This document shows positions 18,720 to 28,100 of a stretch of DNA of 64,000 nucleotides, piece after piece. The number at the start of each line of letters is the position of its first letter. The first letter of the stretch is position 1. The notes beneath the pieces were generated by a model. It ran no database searches and was not told where the DNA came from. It worked only from the letters and a program-made list of their open reading frames with translations. A program made the translations under genes and the position numbers. Origin of the DNA: Pelomonas sp. Root1217 (GTDB lineage: Bacteria > Pseudomonadota > Gammaproteobacteria > Burkholderiales > Burkholderiaceae_C); assembly GCF_001425705.1 (NCBI RefSeq), contig NZ_LMDC01000001.1, positions 1,224,486-1,288,485 on the forward strand. Direction: 5' to 3'.

Positions 18720-18858
18720 GCGGGCCGAGCGCCGGGCCGCTCCCAAGCCGGCCCGCGCTGGCGATGTGCTTGCGGCTCAATGCCGCAAGCATCGCCGTCC
18801 CCGCGGGGGACCGACCAGACGCGCCCGCGTTCAGCGCGGCGCGGTTGGGCGAGGGGCC
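18720..18858 (-). repeat. Structured intergenic repeat, copy A
   Basis: One of three related copies in the window. Three hairpins are visible: GCGGGCCG (18720) with CGGCCCGC (18749); GCTTGCGGC (18768-18776) with GCCGCAAGC (18782-18790) around TCAAT; and GTCCCC-GCG-GGGGAC (18797-18811). Like the other copies it lies between two minus-strand genes, with its TTGGGCGAGGGG end at the 3' end of the upstream gene. Here that end is inside the coding sequence: the last residues and the stop of the M20 peptidase come from the repeat. Confidence 0.8.
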
Positions 18859-20036
18859 AACCATTCTTCAGCCATGCGCACCCACATCGAGCCGCCCAGC
18901 GGGATCAGCTCGTCATTGAAGTCATAGCTGGGGTTGTGCAGCATGCAGGGCCCCATGCCGTGGCCGTTTGAGCGGTGGCTGCCGTCGCCATTGCCGATCA
19001 GGAAGTAGCAACCCGGCTTGTCCAGCAGGTAGTAGCTGAAGTCCTCGGCGCCCATGGTGGGCTCGAACTCCTGCACGTTATCGGCACCGACCATGTCGGT
19101 CAGCACGCGGCGCGCGAACTCAGTCTCGGCGGGGTGGTTGATGGTCGGCGGGTAGTTGCGACGGAACTCGAACTCGGCCTGCAGCTCGAAGGCGCCTGCC
19201 AGTTGCTCGGTCATTTCCTTCATGCGGCGCTCGAACAGGTCCAGCAGCTCCAGCGTGAACGTGCGCACCGTGCCCTCCATGACAACAGAGTCCGGCACGA
19301 CGTTGGTCGCCTCGCCGGCGTGGATCATGGTCACGGAGATGACGCCGGGGTCGATGGGGCGCTTGTTGCGCGACACGATGGTCTGGAAGGCCGTGACGAG
19401 CTGGCAGGCGGCCGGCACCGGGTCCAGCCCCAAGTGCGGCATGGCGGCATGCGAGCCCTTGCCCTTGAGCGTGATCTTGAATTCGTTGCTGCTGGCGAAC
19501 ACCGGGCCGCTCTTCAGCGCGAACTGGCCGGCCTGCATGCCGGGCCAGTTGTGGGCGCCGAACATGGCTTCCATCGGGAACTTGTCGAACAGGCCGTCCT
19601 TGATCATCTCGCGCGCGCCGCCGCCGCCTTCCTCGGCGGGCTGGAAGACGAGGTAGACGGTGCCGTCGAAGTTGCGGTTCGTCGCCAGGTGCTTGGCCGC
19701 GGCCAGCAGCATGGCGGTGTGGCCGTCATGGCCGCAGGCATGCATGCGGCCCAGGTAGCTGCTGGCGTGGGGGAATTCATTGCGTTCGGTCATCGGCAGC
19801 GCGTCGATGTCGGCGCGCAGGCCGACGGCGCGGTCCGACGTGCCGTTCTTGACGATGCCGACCACGCCGGTCTTGCCCAGGCCGCGGTGCACGGGAATGC
19901 CCCAGTCGGTCAGCGCCTTGGCGATGACGTCCGCGGTGCGCTCCTCGTGGAAGCAGAGTTCGGGGTGCTTGTGCAGGTCACGGCGGATGGCCGTGATGGC
20001 CGGGGCGTCGGCCAGGATGGTGTCGATGAGCTTCAT
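18831..20036 (-). CDS. M20 family amidohydrolase (hippurate / N-acyl amino acid hydrolase type)
   Basis: A 401-residue cytoplasmic metallohydrolase of the M20D family, which cleaves N-acyl or IAA-type amino acid conjugates. Metal ligands are visible in MHACGHDGHTA and QPAEEGGGGA, with later His in HNWPG and the C-terminal metal site (EPTMGAEDFSYY). The dimerisation domain (about 180-300) is present. It is full length. The C-terminal residues after EEW (LAPRPTAPR) and the stop lie within copy A of a dispersed repeat, so the native end has probably been replaced. The natural substrate cannot be told from sequence. Confidence 0.92.
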   Translation of the reverse strand: MKLIDTILADAPAITAIRRDLHKHPELCFHEERTADVIAKALTDWGIPVHRGLGKTGVVGIVKNGTSDRAVGLRADIDALPMTERNEFPHASSYLGRMHACGHDGHTAMLLAAAKHLATNRNFDGTVYLVFQPAEEGGGGAREMIKDGLFDKFPMEAMFGAHNWPGMQAGQFALKSGPVFASSNEFKITLKGKGSHAAMPHLGLDPVPAACQLVTAFQTIVSRNKRPIDPGVISVTMIHAGEATNVVPDSVVMEGTVRTFTLELLDLFERRMKEMTEQLAGAFELQAEFEFRRNYPPTINHPAETEFARRVLTDMVGADNVQEFEPTMGAEDFSYYLLDKPGCYFLIGNGDGSHRSNGHGMGPCMLHNPSYDFNDELIPLGGSMWVRMAEEWLAPRPTAPR

Positions 20037-20085
20037 GAGAGGGTGACTTCAGGCTCTGTAGAGGCCTGAGTTTAGGATTGCGGCC

Positions 20086-20400
20086 GTGAACGTTCGTCGT
20101 TGGTCAAGAAACTGGCTGTTGTGGCTGGCCCTGCTGCTCCCCCTCGCGCAAGCGATGGCGGGAGTCCATGCCTTGTCGCACGTCAGCAGCGACCGCCAGG
20201 ACGACGGCATCGCCCACCTGGTCCACTGCGACCTTTGCCTGACCGCCGCCGACCTGGGTGCCGGCGCGCCGGCCGCCGAGCCCGTCGCCCTGGTAGCCGA
20301 CACCGCCACCCATGCCGCGCCGTTGCTGGCCCGTGGTGGCGCCCCGCGCGCTGTCAGCCTCGGCCTGCCGCCCGCCCGGGCGCCCCCCGCTTCCGCCTGA
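20086..20400 (+). CDS. Small secreted or membrane-anchored protein preceding a TonB-dependent receptor
   Basis: A 104-residue protein starting at a GTG. Residues about 8-26 are a hydrophobic signal or anchor (WLLWLALLLPLAQAMAG), followed by HALSHVSSD and HLVHCDLCLTAAD. The CxxC with nearby histidines recalls the DUF2946-type proteins often found next to metal TonB receptors, so periplasmic metal binding is possible. The tail is Pro/Ala-rich with no clear fold. The TonB receptor starts 65 bases downstream on the same strand. The function is inferred only from context. Confidence 0.7.
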   Translation: MNVRRWSRNWLLWLALLLPLAQAMAGVHALSHVSSDRQDDGIAHLVHCDLCLTAADLGAGAPAAEPVALVADTATHAAPLLARGGAPRAVSLGLPPARAPPASA

Positions 20401-20465
20401 ACTCCAAGCCTTCCCGTGCTCAGACCGAGCGCGGGCGTTTGCGTTTCATTGCGGAAGTACCTCTC

Positions 20466-22442
20466 ATGCGTTCCTTTGCCCTGGCGCCCCTCGCGGCCGC
20501 CTGCCTGCTTTCCATTTCTGTCCACGCCGAACCGGCCGAATCCCTCGACAAGGTCGTCGTCACCGGCAACCCGCTGAAGAGCCAGGTGCTGGCCCAGCCC
20601 AGCGATTCCCTCAGCGGCGACCAGCTCGTGCTGACCCGCGCCGCCAACCTCGGCGACACGCTGCAGGGCCTGCCCGGCGTCGCCGCCACCAACTTCGGTC
20701 CCAATGCCAGCCGGCCCAGCATCCGCGGCCTGGATGGCGACCGGGTGCGCATCCTCAGCAACTCGGGCGCCTCGGTCGACGCGTCCAACCTCAGCTTCGA
20801 CCATGGCGTGGCCATCGACCCGCTGGTCATCGACAAGGTCGAAGTGCTGCGCGGCGCGGCGGCCCTGCTGTATGGCGGCAATGCGGTGGGCGGCGTCGTC
20901 AACACGCTGGACAACCGCATCCCGCGCACGCTGATCGACGGCCTGAGCGGCGCGGCGGAAGTTCGCCTCGGCGGGGCCTCGCGCGACAAGAGCGGTGCCG
21001 TCGTGCTGGACGGCGGCACCGGCCAGCCGCATTCGGGTTTCGGCTGGCACGTCGACCTGGCCGGGCGCGATGCTGGCGACCAGATCGCGCCGCGCTTTGA
21101 CAGCGATGGAGAAAGCCGCACCAGCGTGCGCAACTCCGCCGCGCGCAGCCACGGCGGCGCGGTCGGCGGCTCGGTGTTCTTCCAGGGCGGCTATGCCGGC
21201 GTGTCGGTGGATGACTTCCACACCAACTACGGCACCACGGCCGAGGAGGACGTAACCATCCGCATGCAGCGCCAGCGCATCGCCACGGCCGGCGAGTGGG
21301 CCACGGCCGATGGCCCCATCCATCGCATCAGCTGGCAGCTCAGCCGCAACCGCTACGAACACCAGGAGGTGGAGGGCACGGGCGAGGTCGGCACGACCTT
21401 CAAGAGCACCGGCACCGATGGCCGTGTCGAGGTGGAGCACGCGGCCCTCGGCCCCGTCAAGGGCCTGGTCGGCCTGCAGACCGAGTCGCTGGACTTCTCG
21501 GCCCTGGGCGAGGAAGCCTTTGTGCCCAGCACGCGCACGCGCACCACCGGCGTCTTCCTGCTGGAGCAGGCCAAGCTGGGTGGCGTGGACTGGTCGGCCG
21601 GCGCGCGCACCGAGCGCGTGACGGTGGATTCCGACGGTGGTGACCGCTTCGGCGCCCCGGCGTTCAAACGCTTCCGGCCGGTGAGCGTTGCACTGAGCGG
21701 CGTTTACCCGCTCAACGCCGCCTGGAGCCTGAGCGCCAACCTGAACCGCACCGAGCGCGCGCCGGCCTATTACGAGCTGTTTGCCAACGGCCTGCATCTG
21801 GCCAGCGCCGCCTATGAGCGCGGTGATGCCACGCTGGGCGTGGAGCGCTCCAAGGGGCTGGACGTGGGGCTGAAATGGGAGGGCGACGGCAGCCATGTGC
21901 ACGTCAACGTCTACGAGACGCGCTTTGCCAACTACATCGCACTACAGGCCACCGGCGAGACGGCCGACAACGGCGGCGAGACGGTGCCGGTCTATGCCTT
22001 CCAGGCCGTGCCGGCGCGGCTGCGTGGCGTGGAGTTCGAGGGCCGCTGGCAGCTCCACCCGGCCATTGCGCTGCTGAGCCAGCTTGACGCCGTGCGCGGC
22101 GACAACCGGGCGACGGGCGAGCCGCTGCCCCGCCTGGCGCCGCTGCGCGCCATGCTGGGCCTGGAAGCGAAGCAGGGCGACTGGTCTGGCAAGCTGGAAT
22201 GGCGCGGCGCCGCCCGCCAGACCCGCGTCGCCGAGTTCGATACGCCCACGCCCGGCTACGGCACGCTGCGCCTGTCCGTCGCCCGCCAGCTGCGCTGGGG
22301 GCAGACCGACGCCCTCTGGTACCTGAAGCTCGACAACCTGGGCAACAAGCTGGCCTACAACGCTACCGCCGTGCCGACCATCCGCGACCTGGCGCCCCAG
22401 GCGGGCCGGTCGGCGAGTACAGGGTTGCAACTGCGTTTCTGA
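20466..22442 (+). CDS. TonB-dependent outer-membrane receptor (ZnuD-like)
   Basis: A 658-residue receptor starting at ATG 20466, with a signal peptide (MRSFALAPLAAACLLSISVHA). A TonB-box region (SLDKVVVTGN), a plug domain (RPSIRGLDGDRVRILSNSG, VIDKVEVLRGAAALLYGG, AVGGVVNTLDNRI) and a 22-strand barrel ending in a C-terminal Phe (GLQLRF) are present. The segments ERAPAYYELFANGLHLAS and NATAVPTIRDLAPQAGRS resemble zinc receptors of the ZnuD group rather than siderophore receptors, but there is no His-rich loop, so the metal is uncertain. No Zur or Fur box was recognised upstream. The small CxxC protein before it fits metal uptake. Confidence 0.9.
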   Translation: MRSFALAPLAAACLLSISVHAEPAESLDKVVVTGNPLKSQVLAQPSDSLSGDQLVLTRAANLGDTLQGLPGVAATNFGPNASRPSIRGLDGDRVRILSNSGASVDASNLSFDHGVAIDPLVIDKVEVLRGAAALLYGGNAVGGVVNTLDNRIPRTLIDGLSGAAEVRLGGASRDKSGAVVLDGGTGQPHSGFGWHVDLAGRDAGDQIAPRFDSDGESRTSVRNSAARSHGGAVGGSVFFQGGYAGVSVDDFHTNYGTTAEEDVTIRMQRQRIATAGEWATADGPIHRISWQLSRNRYEHQEVEGTGEVGTTFKSTGTDGRVEVEHAALGPVKGLVGLQTESLDFSALGEEAFVPSTRTRTTGVFLLEQAKLGGVDWSAGARTERVTVDSDGGDRFGAPAFKRFRPVSVALSGVYPLNAAWSLSANLNRTERAPAYYELFANGLHLASAAYERGDATLGVERSKGLDVGLKWEGDGSHVHVNVYETRFANYIALQATGETADNGGETVPVYAFQAVPARLRGVEFEGRWQLHPAIALLSQLDAVRGDNRATGEPLPRLAPLRAMLGLEAKQGDWSGKLEWRGAARQTRVAEFDTPTPGYGTLRLSVARQLRWGQTDALWYLKLDNLGNKLAYNATAVPTIRDLAPQAGRSASTGLQLRF

Positions 22443-22464
22443 GCCCCCGACCCGGTGTACAACC

Positions 22465-22497
22465 GTGCATGCCGCCCATGTACCGGGCGGTATGCAC
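22465..22497 (+). terminator. Strong hairpin after the TonB receptor gene
   Basis: GTGCATGCCGCCC (22465-22477) pairs with GGGCGGTATGCAC (22485-22497) over a seven-base loop, with one G-T pair. It begins 22 bases after the receptor stop, so it may end transcription, but no T-run follows it. It could also be a protein-binding palindrome. Confidence 0.35.
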
Positions 22498-22504
22498 GCA
22501 AGTC

Positions 22505-22529
22505 GTGCGTGCACGCACCAGAAGCTTCT
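22505..22529. promoter_or_regulatory. Two adjacent palindromes upstream of the ATP-grasp operon
   Basis: GTGCGTGCACGCAC (22505-22518) and AGAAGCTTCT (22520-22529) are each perfect palindromes and lie 52-76 bases before the start of the ATP-grasp gene. Their position suits operators of the downstream operon. No clear -35/-10 pair was found with them. Confidence 0.35.
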
Positions 22530-22580
22530 TTCTAGCGCGGGCGCGGAACTTGCGTCGCGAGGCAGGGAACAGGAGCAACG

Positions 22581-24053
22581 ATGCAGACCGCCTTTGACGA
22601 GATGAATGCCGCTGCGCTGCAGTGGCAAGGCGCCACCGGCCAGGCCCAGCAGGCTGGTGGCGTGCGTGCTCATTACGAGAGCTACGCCCGCTGGCTGGCC
22701 GAGCAGCCCGAGTCGCTGATGCGCGAGCGGCGCGAGCAGGCCGAGCTGATCTTCCGCCGCGTGGGCATCACGTTTGCCGTCTATGGCGACAAGGACAGCG
22801 GGGAGGGCACCGAGCGCCTCATCCCCTTTGACCTGATTCCTCGGGTCATCCCGGCGGCCGAGTGGACCTCCATGCAGGCGGGCCTGGCCCAGCGCGTGAC
22901 AGCGCTGAACCGCTTCATCCACGACGTCTATCACGACCAGGAGATCTTGAAGGCCGGCATCGTGCCTTCTGAGGAGATCCTGAACAACGCCCAGTTCCGC
23001 AAGGAGATGATGGGCGTGGACGTGCCCGGTGGCGTCTACAGCCACATCGCCGGCGTCGACATCGTGCGGGCCGGCCATGCCGACGGCAGCGGCCACTACT
23101 ACGTGCTGGAGGACAACCTGCGCGTGCCCAGCGGCGTGAGCTACATGCTCGAGAACCGCAAGATGATGATGCGGCTCTTCCCCGAGCTGTTCGTCAACCA
23201 TCGCATCGCGCCGGTGGCCCACTACCCCGACCTGCTGCTGGACACCCTGCGCAGCGTGGCGCCCTCGGGCGTGTCGGACCCCACCGTCGTCGTGCTGACG
23301 CCGGGCATGTACAACTCGGCCTACTTCGAGCATGCCTTCCTGGCGCAGCAGATGGGCGTGGAGCTGGTCGAGGGCCAGGACTTGTTCGTCGATGGCGGCT
23401 TTGTGTACATGCGCACCACGCGCGGCCCCAAGCGCGTCGACGTGATCTACCGCCGCCTGGACGACGACTTCCTCGACCCCAAGGTGTTCCGCGCCGATTC
23501 GCAGCTGGGTTGCGCCGGCCTGGTGGACGCCTACAAGGCGGGCAAGGTGACGCTGTCCAACGCCATCGGCACCGGCATCGCGGACGACAAGTCCATCTAC
23601 CCCTATGTGCCGAAGATGATCGAGTTCTACCTCGGCGAGAAACCCATCCTGCAGAACGTGCCGACCTATGTCTGCCGCGACAAGGAAGACCTGGCCTACA
23701 CGCTGGCCCACCTGCCGGAGCTGGTGGTCAAGGAGGTGCACGGCGCGGGCGGCTACGGCATGCTGGTCGGCCCCGCCGCCACCAAGGCCGAGGTGGAGGC
23801 CTTCCGGGCCCAGCTCATTGCCAACCCGAACAACTACATCGCCCAGCCGACGCTGTCGCTGTCGACCTGCCCGACCTTTGTCGAATCGGGCATCGCGCCG
23901 CGTCACATTGATCTGCGACCCTTCGTGCTGTCGGGGTCGAGCGTGCGCATGGTGCCCGGCGGGTTGACTCGGGTGGCGTTGAAAGAGGGGTCCTTGGTGG
24001 TGAACAGCAGCCAGGGTGGTGGAACCAAGGACACCTGGGTTCTTGAGGACTGA
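22581..24053 (+). CDS. Circularly permuted ATP-grasp protein (DUF404/DUF407 type)
   Basis: A 490-residue cytoplasmic protein of the circularly permuted ATP-grasp family, predicted to form amide bonds using ATP. Family blocks include PFDLIPRVIPAAEW, LNRFIHDVYHDQEIL, GHYYVLEDNLRVPSGVSYML, VLTPGMYNSAYFEHAFLAQ, RADSQLGCAGL and the nucleotide-binding VVKEVHGAGGYGMLVGP. The N-terminus is full length and the ATG at 22581 follows CAGGAGC. It begins a same-strand run with alpha-E and transglutaminase/DUF2126, which comparative genomics groups as a predicted peptide-synthesis or protein-modification system. The substrate and product have not been established. A paralogue fused to alpha-E lies at 30230. 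Confidence 0.93.
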   Translation: MQTAFDEMNAAALQWQGATGQAQQAGGVRAHYESYARWLAEQPESLMRERREQAELIFRRVGITFAVYGDKDSGEGTERLIPFDLIPRVIPAAEWTSMQAGLAQRVTALNRFIHDVYHDQEILKAGIVPSEEILNNAQFRKEMMGVDVPGGVYSHIAGVDIVRAGHADGSGHYYVLEDNLRVPSGVSYMLENRKMMMRLFPELFVNHRIAPVAHYPDLLLDTLRSVAPSGVSDPTVVVLTPGMYNSAYFEHAFLAQQMGVELVEGQDLFVDGGFVYMRTTRGPKRVDVIYRRLDDDFLDPKVFRADSQLGCAGLVDAYKAGKVTLSNAIGTGIADDKSIYPYVPKMIEFYLGEKPILQNVPTYVCRDKEDLAYTLAHLPELVVKEVHGAGGYGMLVGPAATKAEVEAFRAQLIANPNNYIAQPTLSLSTCPTFVESGIAPRHIDLRPFVLSGSSVRMVPGGLTRVALKEGSLVVNSSQGGGTKDTWVLED

Positions 24054-24067
24054 GGGAGGACTGATCG

Positions 24068-24226
24068 ATGCTTTCAAGAACCGCTGACCATCTGTTCTGG
24101 CTGAGCCGCTATATCGAAAGAGCAGCTCGAGCGCGAAGCGCTCGTGGCGAAGCCAAAACACGGCGCAGCGCGTCAGCGCGGGCGGTGTTTTCGGCCAACC
24201 AAGGGGAGTCGAAGCATGCTGTCTAG
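24068..24226 (+). pseudogene. Truncated duplicate of the alpha-E gene 5' end (52-codon leader frame)
   Basis: An ATG 15 bases after the ATP-grasp stop, preceded by a strong GGGAGGA site, begins MLSRTADHLFWLSRYIERA. These are the same 19 residues that begin the real alpha-E protein at 24216. Nine of the 19 codons differ and every difference is synonymous. After codon 19 the frame enters an unrelated hairpin-rich linker and stops at 24226, ten bases past the alpha-E start codon. So it is either a relic of an original alpha-E gene cut short by an insertion, or a leader frame that couples translation to alpha-E. Confidence 0.7.
24128..24196. repeat. Hairpin-rich linker between the two alpha-E starts
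   Basis: CGAGCGC-GAA-GCGCTCG (24128-24144) is a perfect stem with a three-base loop. AAAACAC (24155-24161) pairs with GTGTTTT (24185-24191). GGGCGGTGTTTTCGGCC (24180-24196) is the exact reverse complement of 24269-24285 inside the alpha-E gene. The linker looks like a small REP-type insertion; the long-range pairing would enclose the ribosome-binding site and start of alpha-E. Confidence 0.5.
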
Positions 24227-25166
24227 GACTGCTGACCACCTGTTTTGGCTGAGCCGCTACATCGAACGGGCCGAAAACACCGCCCGGATGCTCGACATCG
24301 CGTACCAGACCTCCCTCCAGCCGCAATCGGCGACGGAATCCGAGCAGTCGTGGAGCAGCCTGGTGTCGATCTCCGAGCTGAACAGCCTCTACAACACCAA
24401 GTACCCGCGCATCAACAGTCGCAGCGTCATGGAGTTCATGGTGGCCGACGAGAACAACCTCTCGTCCATCTTCAACTGCCTGCGCGCGGCGCGCGAGAAC
24501 GCGCGGGCCGTGCGCGGTGCGCTGACGACCGAGGTCTGGGAGACGATGAACCAGACCTGGCTGGAGTTCCGTCGCCTGCTGCGCGAAGGCCTGCTGACGC
24601 GAGATCCGTCGCAGCTGTTCGAGTGGGTCAAGTACCGCTCGCACCTGTCGCGTGGCGTCACGGTCGGCACCATGCTGCAGGACGAGGCCTTTCACTTCAT
24701 CCGCATCGGCTCCTTCCTGGAGCGGGCTGACAACACGGCACGACTGCTGGACGTCAAGTTCTATCGCCACGACGGGGAGGTCGTCTCCGAGCGCGACACG
24801 GCGCGCGATTTCTACTACTGGTCGGCAGTGCTGCGCTCGGTGTCGGGCTTCGAGATCTACCGCAAGGTCTACAGCAACGTCATCCAGCCCGACAAGGTGG
24901 CCGAGCTGCTGATCCTGCGGCCCGACATGCCGCGCTCGCTGTCGCATTGCGTGACGCGCATGCTGGCCAACCTCAAGCGCGTGGCCAATCCGCAGTCGGG
25001 CGAGACGCTGCGCCGCGTCGGGCGGCTGGAGGCGGAACTGGCCTTCGGGCGCATCGACGAGATCCTGGCCAAGGGCGGCTTGCATCCTTTCCTGGATGGC
25101 TTCCTCGCCGAGGTGGCCGATCTCGGCGCGGGCATCAGCCGCGACTTCCTCGTTCCTTCGACCTGA
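24216..25166 (+). CDS. Alpha-E domain protein (DUF403)
   Basis: A 316-residue, almost entirely helical alpha-E protein. Family signatures are the N-terminal LFWLSRYIERAENTARMLD and the later repeat HFIRIGSFLERADNTARLLDVK, each with an ExAxNTAR core. It always accompanies circularly permuted ATP-grasp proteins and is thought to assist them; the biochemical role is unknown. The ATG at 24216 follows AGGGGAG by eight bases and matches the family N-terminus, so it is preferred over an in-frame ATG at 24144 within the linker. The transglutaminase gene follows after 15 bases. Confidence 0.92.
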   Translation: MLSRTADHLFWLSRYIERAENTARMLDIAYQTSLQPQSATESEQSWSSLVSISELNSLYNTKYPRINSRSVMEFMVADENNLSSIFNCLRAARENARAVRGALTTEVWETMNQTWLEFRRLLREGLLTRDPSQLFEWVKYRSHLSRGVTVGTMLQDEAFHFIRIGSFLERADNTARLLDVKFYRHDGEVVSERDTARDFYYWSAVLRSVSGFEIYRKVYSNVIQPDKVAELLILRPDMPRSLSHCVTRMLANLKRVANPQSGETLRRVGRLEAELAFGRIDEILAKGGLHPFLDGFLAEVADLGAGISRDFLVPST

Positions 25167-25181
25167 TCAGACGGGCTACGC

Positions 25182-28100
25182 ATGTCAATCCACGTCGCCC
25201 TCAAGCACGTCACCCGCTACAAATACGACCGCCCCGTCAGCCTCGGCCCGCAGGTCGTGCGGCTGCGGCCGGCGCCGCATTGCCGCACGCCGGTGCTGAG
25301 CTACTCGCTGCGCATCGAGCCTGCCGACCATTTCATCAACTGGCAGCAGGATCCCTTTGCCAACTACCTCGCGCGGTTGGTCTTCCCCGAGAAGACGACC
25401 GAGTTCACCGTCACGGTGGACCTGGTGGCCGAGATGTCGGTCTACAACCCCTTCGACTTCTTCCTCGAAGAGCATGCCCAGACCTTCCCCTTCAAGTACG
25501 ACGAGGTCCAGCAGATCGAGCTCGCGCCCTATCTGCAGGTCGAGCCGCTGACGCCCTTGCTGGCCGCCTACCTGAAGGAGATCCCGCTCGACCGGCGCTC
25601 GACGAATGACTTCCTCGTCGAGCTCAACCAGAAGGTGCAGGGCAGCGTCTCCTACCTGATCCGCATGGAGCCCGGCGTGCAGACGCCCGAGGAGACATTG
25701 GAGAAAGCCTCCGGCTCCTGCCGCGATTCCGGCTGGCTGCTGGTGCAGTTGATGCGCCATCTCGGCCTGGCGGCGCGCTTCGTGTCGGGCTACCTGATCC
25801 AGCTGACGCCCGACGAGAAGGCGCTGGACGGCCCCAGCGGCACCGAGGTCGACTTCACCGACCTGCATGCCTGGTGCGAGGTCTATCTGCCCGGCGCGGG
25901 CTGGATCGGCCTGGACCCGACCTCCGGCCTGCTCGCCGGCGAAGGCCACATCCCGCTGGCGGCCACGCCCACGCCCGGCAGCGCTGCGCCCATCAGCGGC
26001 GCCGTCGACAAAGCCGAGGTCGAGTTCGAGCACGAGATGAGCGTCACGCGCATCTACGAGTCGCCGCGCGTGACCAAGCCCTACACCGAGGAGCAATGGG
26101 CCGAGGTGCTGAAGCTCGGCGAGCAGGTGGACCGCGAACTGGCCGCCGGCGACGTGCGGCTGACGATGGGTGGCGAGCCCACCTTCGTGTCCATCGACGA
26201 CCGCGACGCCCCCGAATGGAACACCGAGGCGCTCGGCCCCACCAAGCGCATCCACGCCCAGCAGCTCACGCACAGGCTGCGCGACGAATATGGCCAGGGC
26301 GGCTTCCTGCATTTCGGCCAGGGCAAGTGGTATCCCGGCGAACAGCTGCCGCGCTGGGCGCTGTCCATCTACTGGCGTGCCGACGGCCAACCCTGCTGGC
26401 GCAACCCGGAGTGGTTCGCTGACGAACGCGAGGGCCACGCTTACACGAGCACGCATGCCCAGGCCTTCATGAGCGCACTGACGCGCCGCCTGGCCCTGCC
26501 AGACAGCCATGTCGAGCCCGCTTACGAGGACACCTTCTACTACCTGTGGCGCGAGCGCCGCCTGCCGGTCAACGTCGACCCCTTCGACTCGCGGCTGGAC
26601 GACGAGATGGAGCGGGCGCGCCTGCGCCGCATCTTCGAGCAAGGCCTGGCCGAGGTCGTCGGCTATGTGCTGCCGATCGCCCACAGCGGCGACTCGCCGG
26701 CCCTGGCCGGCACGCGCTGGCAGACGGGGCCCTGGTTCTTCCGCGACGATCGCCTCTACCTGCATCCCGGCGACTCGCCGATGGGCTGGCGGCTGCCGCT
26801 GGACTCGCTCCCCTGGGTCAGCAAGGGCGACTACCCCTACCTGATCGAGCAGGATCCTTTCGCACCGCGCGGCATGCTGCCGGCCGCGGCGGCACTGCGC
26901 GTGCAGACGCTGGGCGTCACGTCCGCCGGGCCGGTGCCGGGGCAGCTGCGTGGCGGCAAGGCTGGCGGTGCTGGCGGTGCTGCCGCCGGTGGTGCCGGAG
27001 GCACGAGCGACGGCTCGACCAGGGTCGCACCAGGCCGCTTCGAGAGCGCCCGTGACGTCACGCGCACGGCGCTGTGCGTCGAGGCCCGCGACCCGCGGCG
27101 CGCCAACGGCCCCGCGGCCGAACGCAAGGGCAAGGCCAGCGGCGTGCTCTACGTCTTCATGCCGCCGCTCGAAAAGCTCGAGCACTATCTTGAGCTGTTG
27201 ACGGCGGTGGAGGCGGCTTGCGAGGACACCGGCTACAAGATCGTGCTGGAGGGCTATCCGCCGCCGCGCGACCCGCGCCTGAAGCTGCTGCAGGTCACGC
27301 CCGACCCCGGCGTCATCGAGGTCAACATCCACCCGGCCCACAACTGGCGCGAGCTGGTCGACCACACAGAATTCCTCTACGAGGCGGCGCGGCTGACGCG
27401 CCTGTCGAGCGAGAAGTTCATGATCGACGGCCGCCACACCGGCACCGGCGGCGGCAACCACTTCGTGCTCGGCGGCGCCACGCCGGCGGATTCGCCCTTC
27501 CTGCGCCGCCCCGCGCTGCTCGCGTCGCTGCTGGCCTACTGGCACAACCACCCCAGCCTGAGCTATCTCTTCAGCGGCCTTTTCATCGGCCCCACCAGCC
27601 AGTCGCCGCGCGTGGACGAGGCGCGCAACGACCAGTTGCGCGAGCTGGAGATTGCGCTGGGCGAGATCCACAAGCTCGGGGACAACGTCGCTCCTTGGCT
27701 TATCGACCGCACGCTGCGCAATGTACTGGTCGACGTGACTGGCAACACGCATCGCAGCGAGTTCTGCATCGACAAGCTCTACTCGCCTGACTCCGCCACC
27801 GGCCGCCTGGGCCTGCTGGAGCTGCGCGCTTTCGAGATGCCGCCGCATGCACGCATGAGCATCGTGCAGCAACTGCTGCTGCGCGCGCTCGTCACCCGCT
27901 TCTGGAACAAGCCCTACCGCGCACCGCTGGTGCGCTGGGGCACGGAGCTGCATGACCGCTGCTTGCTGCCGCATTTCGTGCGCGAGGACTTCGCCGACGT
28001 CATGCAGGACATGCGCGAGGCCGGCTATGCCTTCGACGCCAATTGGTTCGCGCCGCACTTCGAGTTCCGCTTCCCGAAGTACGGGGAGTTCGTGGCCCGC

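Noticed and set aside
24144-25166. An ATG at 24144 as the start of alpha-E
   Set aside because: It would add 24 residues encoded by the hairpin linker; the ATG at 24216 has a good ribosome-binding site and the family N-terminus.
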